From: Glycomyces amatae
GTDB lineage: Bacteria > Actinomycetota > Actinomycetes > Mycobacteriales > Micromonosporaceae
Direction of reading: 5' to 3'
DNA: 64,000 nt
Assembly: GCF_020991375.1 (NCBI RefSeq)
Contig: NZ_JAJLQZ010000019.1
Location: forward strand, 34,034-98,033
Below, in pieces: positions 47,656 to 56,300 of this stretch (position 1 is its first letter; each line of letters starts with the position of its first letter). Position numbers and translations under genes: made by a program. The notes under the pieces are model-generated. The model was not told the origin of the DNA, did not search any database, and worked only from the letters and a program-made list of their open reading frames with translations.

Positions 47656-49914
47656 TCATAGCTGGTATTCAGGCATGATGGCGCCGAAAGCGTGGACGTT
47701 CGCGAGGCTGGCGAACATGGCGTTGATTTCGGCGATCGGTAGTCCCAGTGCCGTCAGCGCCTGTCCTAGCGCGTTCGTGTCGGCGCCGCGCAACTGCCGC
47801 AGGAAGTCCGCACCTATGGGTTTTCCCATGGGCCACCATCGTTGCAGTGTCGTCCGCATGACGGCGTCCATGCCGTTGCGGTGTCGCAGCGACAGACCGT
47901 GGTCAATGGTGATGAGTCGGCCGTCATGCGTGGTCAAGTAGTTGTCGCTGTGACGGTCGTAGTTGCCGAGGATGAAGTCGAACACGGCGAGCCGCTGCCG
48001 TTCATCATCGGTGTATCGCACTGCGGGGAGCCCGGGGAAGACGGGGGCGGCCCATCGTTGCAATGAACCGGGGCCTTCAGGGCCGTTCCACCACCGTGTC
48101 GCTGGCGTCAAGTTGATGCCGAGGGCCCGGTCGATGCGGTACGCGGCCACTTCGCGCAGCGACGAGGACGAGGCCGCGTCCGGTGCCACGCCAAGGAGTC
48201 CCAGTTGACTGTTGTCGCCGTGCAGGGGCTTGTAAAGGCCTTTTGAACCGTCGGCGAACGTCACTTCGATGCTGCGGTTGATACCGGTTGAGTTGTCCAC
48301 CCAGTCGGTGATCGCAAGGCCGCTCATATCGCGGGGCCAGTCGTGCAAGTACGGGCCGGTGACGGGTTTCGGGTCGCGGCGCGGCAATGTGGCAGGTTTT
48401 GCGGGCCCGCCCCATGCGGTGACGAACGCGCCGCCGAGGCCGCGCGCGAGGTCGTCATCGGCACCGGCGAGCGTGGCTTTCACGGCGGGGTGCCGCGGGG
48501 GTCCGACGACGGTGACGCTGAATCCGCCGACGTCGTTGTCGGCCCGGTCTCGGACACGGAACCGCAGACTGGTGTGTCCTGGTGTGGCCTGCAGGTCGGC
48601 GAGCGTGAACCGGTGCCCGCCGGGGTTGCGCGCGGCATCGTCGGTGAACTCGAGGGCGGCTCCGACCGCGAACGCTTTCAACGCCATGGTCGCGGTGAAG
48701 TTGCCCGGGTCGGCGCCTTCAGGGAGGAGTACGCCTTTGGGTTCGGCGATCATGGGCCTGCCCGGGTCGGCTTGTGGCGCTTGCATCACCGGCGCCGGCG
48801 CCGGTGGCGTGTTGTCGTGCCGGGCCTGAATACGCCGGTCGTGCTCGATCAGTTCGGTCCGCCACGCGGCCGCTTTCGTTCGCGCTCTGGCTTGGTCGGC
48901 GCCGGTGAGCGCGAACGCGGCCCGTCGATCCCAGGCCGCGACCGTGCGCTCCAGTTCACGCAGCCGCGCCGCCCCAGAGTCGGCGGTAGCGGCCGGGCCG
49001 CGGTGTACCGGCAGGACCGAGACACCTTCGATCCATGCGGTGACGTCGTGACGGCAACCAGGGTGAAACAAGCCGCCGGCGAGCGCTTGGTCGAACGTGT
49101 GCGTCACCTGACGCACCTGGCGGTCGTCCGATGCGCTCGCTCGGGCGAGTACGGCCCGGGACCGGGCGAGCAGGCGGCCTTCCCACGGCCCGCACATGGC
49201 GCATTCACGGGCCGAGACCGACACGGCGACGAAACCGGTACCGGCTGCCGTCGCCCGGTTGCAATACCCGGACATGCCCGCGGCGGTCAACCGGGTTACG
49301 GTGAGCGCCCGGGTGTAGGCGTTAACGCTCATGCGGCGCTCACCAAAGGGGACCGTGAGACCGCGGTCCAGGAACCGGTTCCAGATCGACGCCGCAGCCG
49401 CCAAACGATCGGCGTCGTCAGCACCGGTCGTCGCAGACGCGTCCTGCAACGTCTGCTCCAGCGACCGTGCCGCTGCCGTGAACGCCTGATCAAGATCGGC
49501 CCCGAGCTGGGCTGCTGCCGACCGGAGGTCACCGTCAGCGTCCGGGAGCCGCTCGACCGCAGTGCCGAACGAAGCGGTACCGGCCAGGTAGGCGCGCAGG
49601 CCCGCCAGGGCTTCGTCGAGGACGCCGTCCGCATCGACACCGGCGGCGTGCACGTCACTGTTGAGCGCCTGCGCGCCGGTCAGCCATGCGCGTGCCGCCG
49701 CGGGTATCAGGGCCGCGCGGAGCTGGTCATGGAAGTCCCGGCGTGCTTCCCGGATCGTTTTCTCGAGGACGTCGCGGGCGCCGTCAAGGTCGTCCCGGTA
49801 ATGCCCGGTGGTCAGGAAGTCACTGCCGGCCCGGTACAGGCTCCAGGCCGCGTCGGCGACCGCGGTAGTGACCGGTGCTGCCGCGTCCGTGACGCGGTTA
49901 GGGCCGACCGGCAT
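47656..49914 (-). CDS. MuF-type minor capsid protein with C-terminal kinase-like domain
   Basis: 752 residues from ATG 49914. Residues ~1-300 are the MuF-like helical head domain with Cys-Ala-Met-Cys (238-241) and His-Pro-Gly-Cys (284-287), as in its two upstream paralogues. Residues ~405-505 are one copy of a repeated alpha/beta linker. Residues ~535-740 resemble the PI3/4-kinase/HipA-like fold: Lys562 in Gly-Leu-Tyr-Lys-Pro, Glu588, the catalytic loop Gly-Asn-Tyr-Asp-Arg-His-Ser-Asp-Asn (650-658) and Asp-His-Gly (671-673). All expected catalytic residues are present. The protein should be packaged near the portal, and its kinase could act on host targets after injection or as a toxin. Confidence 0.8.
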   Translation of the reverse strand: MPVGPNRVTDAAAPVTTAVADAAWSLYRAGSDFLTTGHYRDDLDGARDVLEKTIREARRDFHDQLRAALIPAAARAWLTGAQALNSDVHAAGVDADGVLDEALAGLRAYLAGTASFGTAVERLPDADGDLRSAAAQLGADLDQAFTAAARSLEQTLQDASATTGADDADRLAAAASIWNRFLDRGLTVPFGERRMSVNAYTRALTVTRLTAAGMSGYCNRATAAGTGFVAVSVSARECAMCGPWEGRLLARSRAVLARASASDDRQVRQVTHTFDQALAGGLFHPGCRHDVTAWIEGVSVLPVHRGPAATADSGAARLRELERTVAAWDRRAAFALTGADQARARTKAAAWRTELIEHDRRIQARHDNTPPAPAPVMQAPQADPGRPMIAEPKGVLLPEGADPGNFTATMALKAFAVGAALEFTDDAARNPGGHRFTLADLQATPGHTSLRFRVRDRADNDVGGFSVTVVGPPRHPAVKATLAGADDDLARGLGGAFVTAWGGPAKPATLPRRDPKPVTGPYLHDWPRDMSGLAITDWVDNSTGINRSIEVTFADGSKGLYKPLHGDNSQLGLLGVAPDAASSSSLREVAAYRIDRALGINLTPATRWWNGPEGPGSLQRWAAPVFPGLPAVRYTDDERQRLAVFDFILGNYDRHSDNYLTTHDGRLITIDHGLSLRHRNGMDAVMRTTLQRWWPMGKPIGADFLRQLRGADTNALGQALTALGLPIAEINAMFASLANVHAFGAIMPEYQL

Positions 49915-49951
49915 GCCGCACGGTCGGGGCAGCGGACAAGATGCAGGTCAC
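49898..49951 (-). CDS. 17-codon leader ORF before the kinase-type MuF gene
   Basis: GTG 49951 has GAGGA 7 bp upstream, directly after the start-associated element. The peptide ends Gly-Arg-Pro and its TAA lies 17 bases inside the MuF gene in another frame. The MuF start itself has no ribosome site, so coupling is plausible. An ORF of identical length precedes the gene at 50302. Confidence 0.35.
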   Translation of the reverse strand: MTCILSAAPTVRHAGRP

Positions 49952-49963
49952 GACCGGGTCCTC

Positions 49964-49974
49964 TATGCAGTTGT
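49964..49974 (-). promoter_or_regulatory. Start-associated element, kinase-type MuF gene
   Basis: Exact ACAACTGCATA followed by GAGGA, 50 bp before the MuF start. Confidence 0.6.
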
Positions 49975-50042
49975 TCAGGGGTACACGTCAGCCGGGCCCG
50001 GCATGGTGGCGTGGACCCGGCTGACGTGATGCCGTATCGGTG

Positions 50043-50312
50043 TTACATGGCTTTGATGCGGTCGTGGTACGCGTTCGTGTACGTGATGCGGATGGCGTCC
50101 AGTTCTTGGTCGAGTTCCGCCCGGACCTCGTCGGGCACGATGAGGTCAGTGGCTTCACCGTCAGCGATACTGTCAGGGTCGGGTGGGTATGCGCCCGCGT
50201 ACCGCTCACGCCATGCCCGGCGGGCGGCCTCCTGGTCGCGCAGCATCTGGACGCGTTCAGGGGACGGCCGGTGGGCCGGTTCGGTGCCATGCGCCTGGGA
50301 ATTAGTCCTCAT
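50043..50312 (-). CDS. Small protein downstream of the second MuF gene
   Basis: 89 residues from ATG 50312, overlapping the MuF stop by 11 bp. It is highly charged and helical (Met-Leu-Arg-Asp-Gln-Glu-Ala-Ala-Arg-Arg, Glu-Val-Arg-Ala-Glu-Leu-Asp-Gln-Glu-Leu) with an acidic middle. It is translationally coupled to the MuF gene and could be a cognate partner or immunity protein. No family is recognised. Confidence 0.55.
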   Translation of the reverse strand: MRTNSQAHGTEPAHRPSPERVQMLRDQEAARRAWRERYAGAYPPDPDSIADGEATDLIVPDEVRAELDQELDAIRITYTNAYHDRIKAM

Positions 50313-53019
50313 TGATCCATTTTACGCCGTGCCAACGGGTGATGACCAGGGTTTCCTTCCCGATCCATTCCTGGTCACGAGACGCCTTCGCGGGCCTGCC
50401 GACTTCGGAAACGTCGAACGGTTGCGGATAGTCCGGTGCGCCCCACACCGTTTGGTCGACCCGTTCCAGCAAGTCAAATGCTGCTTGCGCTTGCGCGGCG
50501 AGCCATGCGGCACGGGCACGCAGATCCGCCGCCAACGCAGGACCGGTGCCTGGTGCAGCGGCGTCGGTGCGGCATCGTTCGGCGGCCGTCTGATAGATGC
50601 GCGCCGTTCTCGTCAACGCCTGCCACATCGTGTTCGCCTGGGACTCCCACGCCCACTCGTATCCGGCCCGCGCCCACGCATACCCGCCTGCTTCCAGCGC
50701 CGCGTACACGCGAATGGATTCGACCCTTGAAGCCTGGTACCAGCCCATCAAATGGTCGTTGAACGCTTGCGCGATCCCTTGACCGTGGAAGTCCGCATCA
50801 ATGCTGAGGAAATTGTGGTGCGCGGTGAGCCGGTGCCCGTCCGCGTGGAGCGAGCGTTCGAAATGGCCGACGGAGGTCCCGTTCACGAGCAGGTCGCCCT
50901 TGATGAACCATTGGTCGCCCGACTGGATCGCGCTGGCGACTTCGACAGTGAACGGGCCATAGTCGTGCTCTTCAAACACCGCGAACACGGCGTCGCGAAC
51001 GGCTGAGCGGTTCCCGGTGGCGAACATGTCACGAACCAGCAGCGGGTAGGTGCCGCTGCCGAAGTCCACGGCGGAACGTTCGCCGCGCCACGCGTCCGCG
51101 AACGATGCCGCGATCGCACCGATCACGTCATCGTCGGTGCCGCGCGCCCACATGACCTCGACCCGGTTCGCTTGCTTGCTCGTCCCGTCGACGGCGATGC
51201 GGAACCGCCCCGCGGGTGTCTCGTCGCCAGGGTCAGCGAAATACAAAACGTCAACGTACGTGACCGAGCCAACCGTGGTGAGGTCGTCAAATTCGACGTA
51301 GTCGCCGAACTGGTCGGTGTACGCCGCAGCGGCCTGTTCAGCGGCCCCGCGCGCATAGTTCATGGCGCGGGCGTCGCGACCGGTGCCCGCAAACAGGACC
51401 CCGGCCGGGTCGACACCCAGTGACGCTGCCGCATCCGGTACTGCCGTATCTGACCGGTTCCACGCGTCAACGAACGCGGCACCAAGGTCGGCAACGAACG
51501 CACGGTCATCGGGGGCACCAGTGACCGCGTCAGCAGACGACAGGACCACTTCGGGCCCTCGACCTGCGTCGGTGACGACCACGGTCAGGACACCGAAGTC
51601 GTCATCGTGCTCATCGAGCACGTCGAACGTCACCAAGGTCCGTGCAGGCTCGGCGTGCAGACCAGCGAGGCGCACCAAGTACTCCTCAGGATTGAGGAAC
51701 GCGTCGGCCGTGAACGCATCCGCGGCATCGGAAGCGGCCTGTCGCAGCCGGCGCTGCACGCGCACGTCTCCGGTCTCGTGGCCACCGACGAGGAGTGCCC
51801 CCGGGTCAACCCCAAGCGACGGCGGTGCCGCCGGGTCGGTGTCGGTATCGGAGGTGGCGGGCGCTTGGAAGATCGCGGCCAGCCCCGCCGCCAGGTCGGG
51901 CCGGTCCTGCTCGTGGTGTGCTGTGTCAAGGAAACCGGCGGTGACCGTGCGATGCTCCGTCAGTTTCGTGCGCCACGTGTTCGCGTGCCGGGCGGCGGCG
52001 AGCCGGTCCAGGCGCGTGAGCGCCAAGTCGGCTTTGCGGTCCCAAACGTCGATGTGCCGTTCGATCTCACGTTCGCGCTGTACCGCTGCGTCACCACCGG
52101 GATGGTCAGGGCCGCGGTCAGGCAGCGTCGAGACGCCCGGTATCCATGCGGTGAGCGTGTGACGGCAATGCGGATGCAGCAAACCTGCGGCGATAGCTGT
52201 CGCCAGGGTGCCTTTCGGGACCGGGCGGGCGCCACTGCCGACGTAGGCGGCCAACGCGTCATCGTCGCGGGCGAGCACGCGGCCCTCCCACGGGCGGCAC
52301 GTGACGCACCGCTGCGCCGACACGGACACGGACACGCACGCGATACCAGCGCTGCCGGCGTACTCGAGGTAGGCGTCCGTAGCGGTGCGACGCAGACGCG
52401 TCTGACAAAGCGTCTGCGTCCATGACCCGACCGCATGCATACGGCCGTGCTGGTCGGGCACCGTCAGGCCCCGGTCCAGGAACCGGTTCCAGGCAGCGTT
52501 TCGCAGCGTCTCACGGGCGAGCCCGGTGAACCCGGCCTGCGGGGACGCGTCACGCACGGCCTGTTCCAGACGTGCCGCAGCGGCCGTGAACGCGCCGTCA
52601 AGACCGGTCATGAGGCCGGCGGCGGTCTCCCGCACCACCGTGTCCACGTCAGGCAGGTGTTCGACCGCTTGAGCGAACGTGACCGGCTGACCCGTCGTGT
52701 ACAGGAACAGCGGCCCGAGCGGCGCCCCGAGGTCAGTGACGTCAAGCCCGGCTGCTTGGGCATCCTCCAGGAGCGCCGCGACGCCAGCGATGTAGGCCTG
52801 AGCAGTGGCAGGGACAGCGGCACGCAGCGCTTCCCGCAGGCGACTGCGGGCCCGCTCAGTCGCGGTACGCACCTCATGCCAGGCTCGATCGGCGTCGTCA
52901 TCGAACGCTCCCGCGCCGAGGAGACGCCCCGCGAGACGCACCAGCGGTGCCGTGGCGTCCGTGACCGTGTCAGCGAGCAGCCCGGAGGCGTCGGTGACGC
53001 TGTCGCGTCCGACTGGCAT
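50302..53019 (-). CDS. MuF-type minor capsid protein with C-terminal GNAT-like domain
   Basis: 905 residues. ATG 53019 is chosen because it aligns with the Met-Pro-Val-Gly start of the kinase-type paralogue; an open frame to 53238 is rejected. The N-terminal ~300 residues carry the MuF domain with Cys-Val-Thr-Cys and His-Pro-His-Cys. Two linker modules follow. The last ~250 residues contain a GNAT-like core: His-Asn-Phe-Leu-Ser-Ile, His-Gly-Gln-Gly-Ile-Ala, Asn-Asp-His-Leu-Met-Gly-Trp-Tyr, and Gly-Gly-Tyr-Ala-Trp-Ala-Arg-Ala-Gly-Tyr. His replaces the usual Arg/Gln at the acetyl-CoA loop. It may be an effector delivered with the phage DNA. Confidence 0.72.
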   Translation of the reverse strand: MPVGRDSVTDASGLLADTVTDATAPLVRLAGRLLGAGAFDDDADRAWHEVRTATERARSRLREALRAAVPATAQAYIAGVAALLEDAQAAGLDVTDLGAPLGPLFLYTTGQPVTFAQAVEHLPDVDTVVRETAAGLMTGLDGAFTAAAARLEQAVRDASPQAGFTGLARETLRNAAWNRFLDRGLTVPDQHGRMHAVGSWTQTLCQTRLRRTATDAYLEYAGSAGIACVSVSVSAQRCVTCRPWEGRVLARDDDALAAYVGSGARPVPKGTLATAIAAGLLHPHCRHTLTAWIPGVSTLPDRGPDHPGGDAAVQREREIERHIDVWDRKADLALTRLDRLAAARHANTWRTKLTEHRTVTAGFLDTAHHEQDRPDLAAGLAAIFQAPATSDTDTDPAAPPSLGVDPGALLVGGHETGDVRVQRRLRQAASDAADAFTADAFLNPEEYLVRLAGLHAEPARTLVTFDVLDEHDDDFGVLTVVVTDAGRGPEVVLSSADAVTGAPDDRAFVADLGAAFVDAWNRSDTAVPDAAASLGVDPAGVLFAGTGRDARAMNYARGAAEQAAAAYTDQFGDYVEFDDLTTVGSVTYVDVLYFADPGDETPAGRFRIAVDGTSKQANRVEVMWARGTDDDVIGAIAASFADAWRGERSAVDFGSGTYPLLVRDMFATGNRSAVRDAVFAVFEEHDYGPFTVEVASAIQSGDQWFIKGDLLVNGTSVGHFERSLHADGHRLTAHHNFLSIDADFHGQGIAQAFNDHLMGWYQASRVESIRVYAALEAGGYAWARAGYEWAWESQANTMWQALTRTARIYQTAAERCRTDAAAPGTGPALAADLRARAAWLAAQAQAAFDLLERVDQTVWGAPDYPQPFDVSEVGRPAKASRDQEWIGKETLVITRWHGVKWINED

Positions 53020-53072
53020 CAGGGCCGTCCGGTGCGCGGGCCCGAAGGCATCTCGGCCATGCAGGGGCTCAC
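53019..53072 (-). CDS. 17-codon leader ORF before the second MuF gene
   Basis: GTG 53072 with GAGG upstream, after the start-associated element. The peptide ends Gly-Arg-Pro, and its TGA overlaps the MuF ATG by one base, a classic coupling arrangement. It has the same length as the leader at 49898. Confidence 0.35.
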   Translation of the reverse strand: MSPCMAEMPSGPRTGRP

Positions 53073-53084
53073 TGCGGTGCCTCG

Positions 53085-53095
53085 ATTCAGTTGTG
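53085..53095 (-). promoter_or_regulatory. Start-associated element, second MuF gene
   Basis: Variant CACAACTGAAT followed by CGAGG and the leader ORF. Confidence 0.5.
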
Positions 53096-53224
53096 GTGGC
53101 GAAAAAACCAAGACTGGACCGGCAACAGGGCAGCACCGGCGTCAGTGCGATGCGTGGATCAGGTGGCAGTGATGCGGTCGTGGCATCAGGTGATGCCGTG
53201 TCCGCGGCGGCGACCGGTGCCGGC

Positions 53225-53398
53225 CTACAGTGCGGCACCGATGCCGAGCAGGGCGATCAGGTTGAGGAGCAGACCGTGCCCGTCGACCGCGACAGAATTG
53301 ACGGGGTGCCAGTCACGCCAGGGAGTGACCGCTCCGGTGTGCACGGCAGTACCGTTGCGACTGTTGCCGGTCCGGTCCGGACGCGGCCTACACGTCAC
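53225..53398 (-). CDS. Small membrane protein downstream of the first MuF gene
   Basis: 57 residues from GTG 53398, overlapping the end of the MuF gene at 53388. The basic, polar first half is followed by Trp-Arg-Asp-Trp-His-Pro-Val-Asn and a C-terminal hydrophobic helix (Leu-Leu-Leu-Asn-Leu-Ile-Ala-Leu-Leu-Gly-Ile-Gly). It is a candidate immunity or accessory protein for the adjacent MuF protein, based only on position. Confidence 0.4.
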   Translation of the reverse strand: MTCRPRPDRTGNSRNGTAVHTGAVTPWRDWHPVNSVAVDGHGLLLNLIALLGIGAAL

Positions 53399-56300
53399 CC
53401 TCACCGTCAAGCCATTGCACGCCGTACCACTGGTGACTGAGCAAGACGTCTTTCCCCAGCCACCGGCCCGTGCGGGCACGGTCAGGTGGCATGCCCACTT
53501 CCGAAAGGTCCTTCGGCGTCGGATAGTCCGGTGCACCCCAAACGGTGGCGTCAACGCGTTCCAGGAGCGCGAACGCGTCCCGCGCCTGCGCCGCAATCGT
53601 GTCCGCCGCTGTGCGCAACTGCGCGGCAGTACCCGGATTCGCATGCCCTGCGGCTCGTGTCCGCAAGTCGTCAGCCAAAGCCTGGTAGCGAGGCGCGGTC
53701 TCGCGCAGCAACTCCCACATGGGCAAGGCGTCCCGTTCCGCCACCCAGTCATAGCCGGCTCGCGCCCACGCATACCCGCCTGCTTCCAACGCAGCCAACA
53801 CCGTGACGCTGCGGAACCCCGACCGGCGGTACCAGCCGAACAGGTGCCGGTTGAAACCGGTAGCGATACCGCGGCCGTGATATTCAGGCAGCAGATACAA
53901 GTAGTCATGGCCGACGTCGACACGGTCACCGCGGGCCCGGAACGACCGTGTGAACGTCCCCGCCGTGGCCCCGTCGACCACTATGTCGCCGCGAACGGTC
54001 ACGGTGTCACCGACACGGTTGATGCTAGCCACCTCAACGTTGAATCCGTTCCAGGCGCCGCGTTCGAACACGTCGGCGACACCCGCACGGATCACCGACA
54101 GTGGCACGCCCGGAGCGAGCAGGTGGCTGCCGACGTCGACCGGTTCGACGCCGGCCGTGGGCGCGGCAGCGCTGGCACGCCAGGCGTCGGCGAACCGGTG
54201 CACCGCGGCATCAACTGCTGCCGGGTCGGCTGTGTCACGGACGTCAAGGTAGTCAAGGCCGACCTGGTGTCCCCACCGTTCGCTGCCGGCAATCGATATC
54301 GCGAACGTCGCGAGCGTGCCCGTTTCGTGCTCCGGTGTGACCGTGAAATGCGCCAACACACCGGGTTCGCCTTCGCTGGTGAACTGGTATACGACCGTGA
54401 ACGGCGCCGCATCAGCGGTGTTGAACGCTCGCGCCATCTGCGTCGCCGCTTCGTTGGCGGCCGCATGCGACTGGTCGCCGGACGCGTTCGTGAACGCAGC
54501 CAGGTCAACGAGGAGGCGGGCGCGGTCAGGTTCGGTGACGTCGACCGTCACCACCGGTGCACGGTTCCACGCGGCCGCGAACGCCACGGCAGCGTCGGCG
54601 ACCGCATCGTTGAACGGGTGCGCCGGTGCAACGTCGGTGACGGTGACGCCGTCAGCGTCAACGTTGACGGTGAACGTACCAAGATCGTCATCGTCATCGT
54701 TGGTGTCGGTGACGTCGATGTCCATGACCGTGCGCGATGGTGACACTGCCAGCGTCGAACGAAACAAGGTCACCTGGTGGTCAGCGGTGAACGACTCGTT
54801 GTCGTTGAACGCGTCCACGGCATCCGTGACCGCCTGCCGGACGCGCCGCAGCACAGCACGGTCCAGCTGCCCGCCAGCAACAGCCGCACTCGGATGCGCC
54901 GCCAACACGGGTTCGGTGTCGACCGTGGCCCGCCACATGCTGGCGAACTCGGTCGCGGTGTCCCACACGGCCGCCGGACCTGACGCCGACGACACTTCCA
55001 GGACCGGAGCGTCCGGGGTGCCCCGAACCGTGAAGATGGCATACCCGACACGGTCACCTGTCGGGTCCAACATGTGAAAGGACACCCAGGTGGCGTCAGT
55101 GTCCGCCCGGGTGAACGCGGGCGTGAACCGGTGGACGGCGTCGGGGTGCACGGCGGCGAAGTCACGTGCGGCCCTGGCGGCGGCGGCCGTGCGTTCCCGG
55201 TCGGCGGTCGCACCGCCAGGGCCGGTCAGCATCTGCCCGAGCGGCACGGTGATGCGGTCAGGGGCCTCGCGGCCGTGTTCGTTCGAGTCACGGGTTTCCG
55301 TGTCGGCGTCGGTGGCCGGTGCCGCGTCGGAATCGGTCGTGTCCGCCGCGGTTGCTGAACCCGAATTGAGATATTTGATGCCGTCCCAGTTCGCACCGAC
55401 CATGGCGGCTTTCCCCAGGTGCTGTTCGAAGATCGCGTCAGTGCGACCCTCGGGCGCAGGACGGGCCCGGCCGATGGACGCAATGTCGTAAGCGGTCGGG
55501 AATCCAGGGGTGCCGAACGTATGCGCTTCGGCGCGGTCGAGGACCACATCGGCGTCGTCCAGTTGCGCTTCGATCCAGGCGAGCCCGGCCGCTTCGATAT
55601 CGGTCAGGGTCCCTTCCCGGGCGGCACGCCGCAGCGGCGCCGCATACCGGTTCCATGCCCGCCGCTGCTCGTTCAGGCGCCCGATGATCTTGTCGGCGTC
55701 ATCCTCGGTGAGGAAGTCAAACCCGGCGCGCGCCCACGCGTACCCGCCGATGTCCGTAGTCGACACCGTCACCGCGTCAACACCCGAGTCGCGATACCAG
55801 TTGAACAGGCGACCGTTGAACGCGGCGGCGACACCGTTGCCGCGGAAGGCGTCAGCGACCGTCAAACTGTTGTGGCCTGCTTGCAGCAGGTGGTCTTCGA
55901 CGAAGATGCTGCGGTCGAACCGGGCCACAACGGCGCCGTCACGGTCATAAAGTCGACCTTCAACGGCGACACCGTCACCCCTGACGGTCACATTGACCAA
56001 GTCGCAGGTGAGGCGCCCGAACCCCGGCACGTCCAGCGGTGTCGCTTCGAACAGGGCACGGACGGCGTCGCGACGGGCGTCGTCGGGGTACGGCTGTGCA
56101 AGGTCAGCGGCTGACACCGTCCAGTGACCGGGCCCGTCAGGAAGCACCTGGCCCTGGAGCGAGCCGGACACCGGCGCTGGCGCTCCTGGTGCAGATCCGG
56201 CCCCCACGGCGGACGTGCGCAGGGCCGCCAGTTCGGCGCGGGCCGCCGCGGCCGCGGCAGCCACCCGGTCGCCCAATGCAGGGTCGAGCGCGTAAGTTTT

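Noticed and set aside
48343..50730. 795-aa plus-strand frame opposite the MuF genes
   Set aside because: Arg/Gly-rich antisense shadow. The minus strand carries Cys motifs and kinase motifs in the right order.
53020..53238. N-terminal extension of the second MuF gene to 53238
   Set aside because: The extension is low-complexity and ignores the leader ORF; Met-Pro-Val-Gly at 53019 aligns with the paralogue start.
53091..54743. 550-aa plus-strand frame
   Set aside because: Antisense shadow of the giant MuF gene, with no motifs and no ribosome site.
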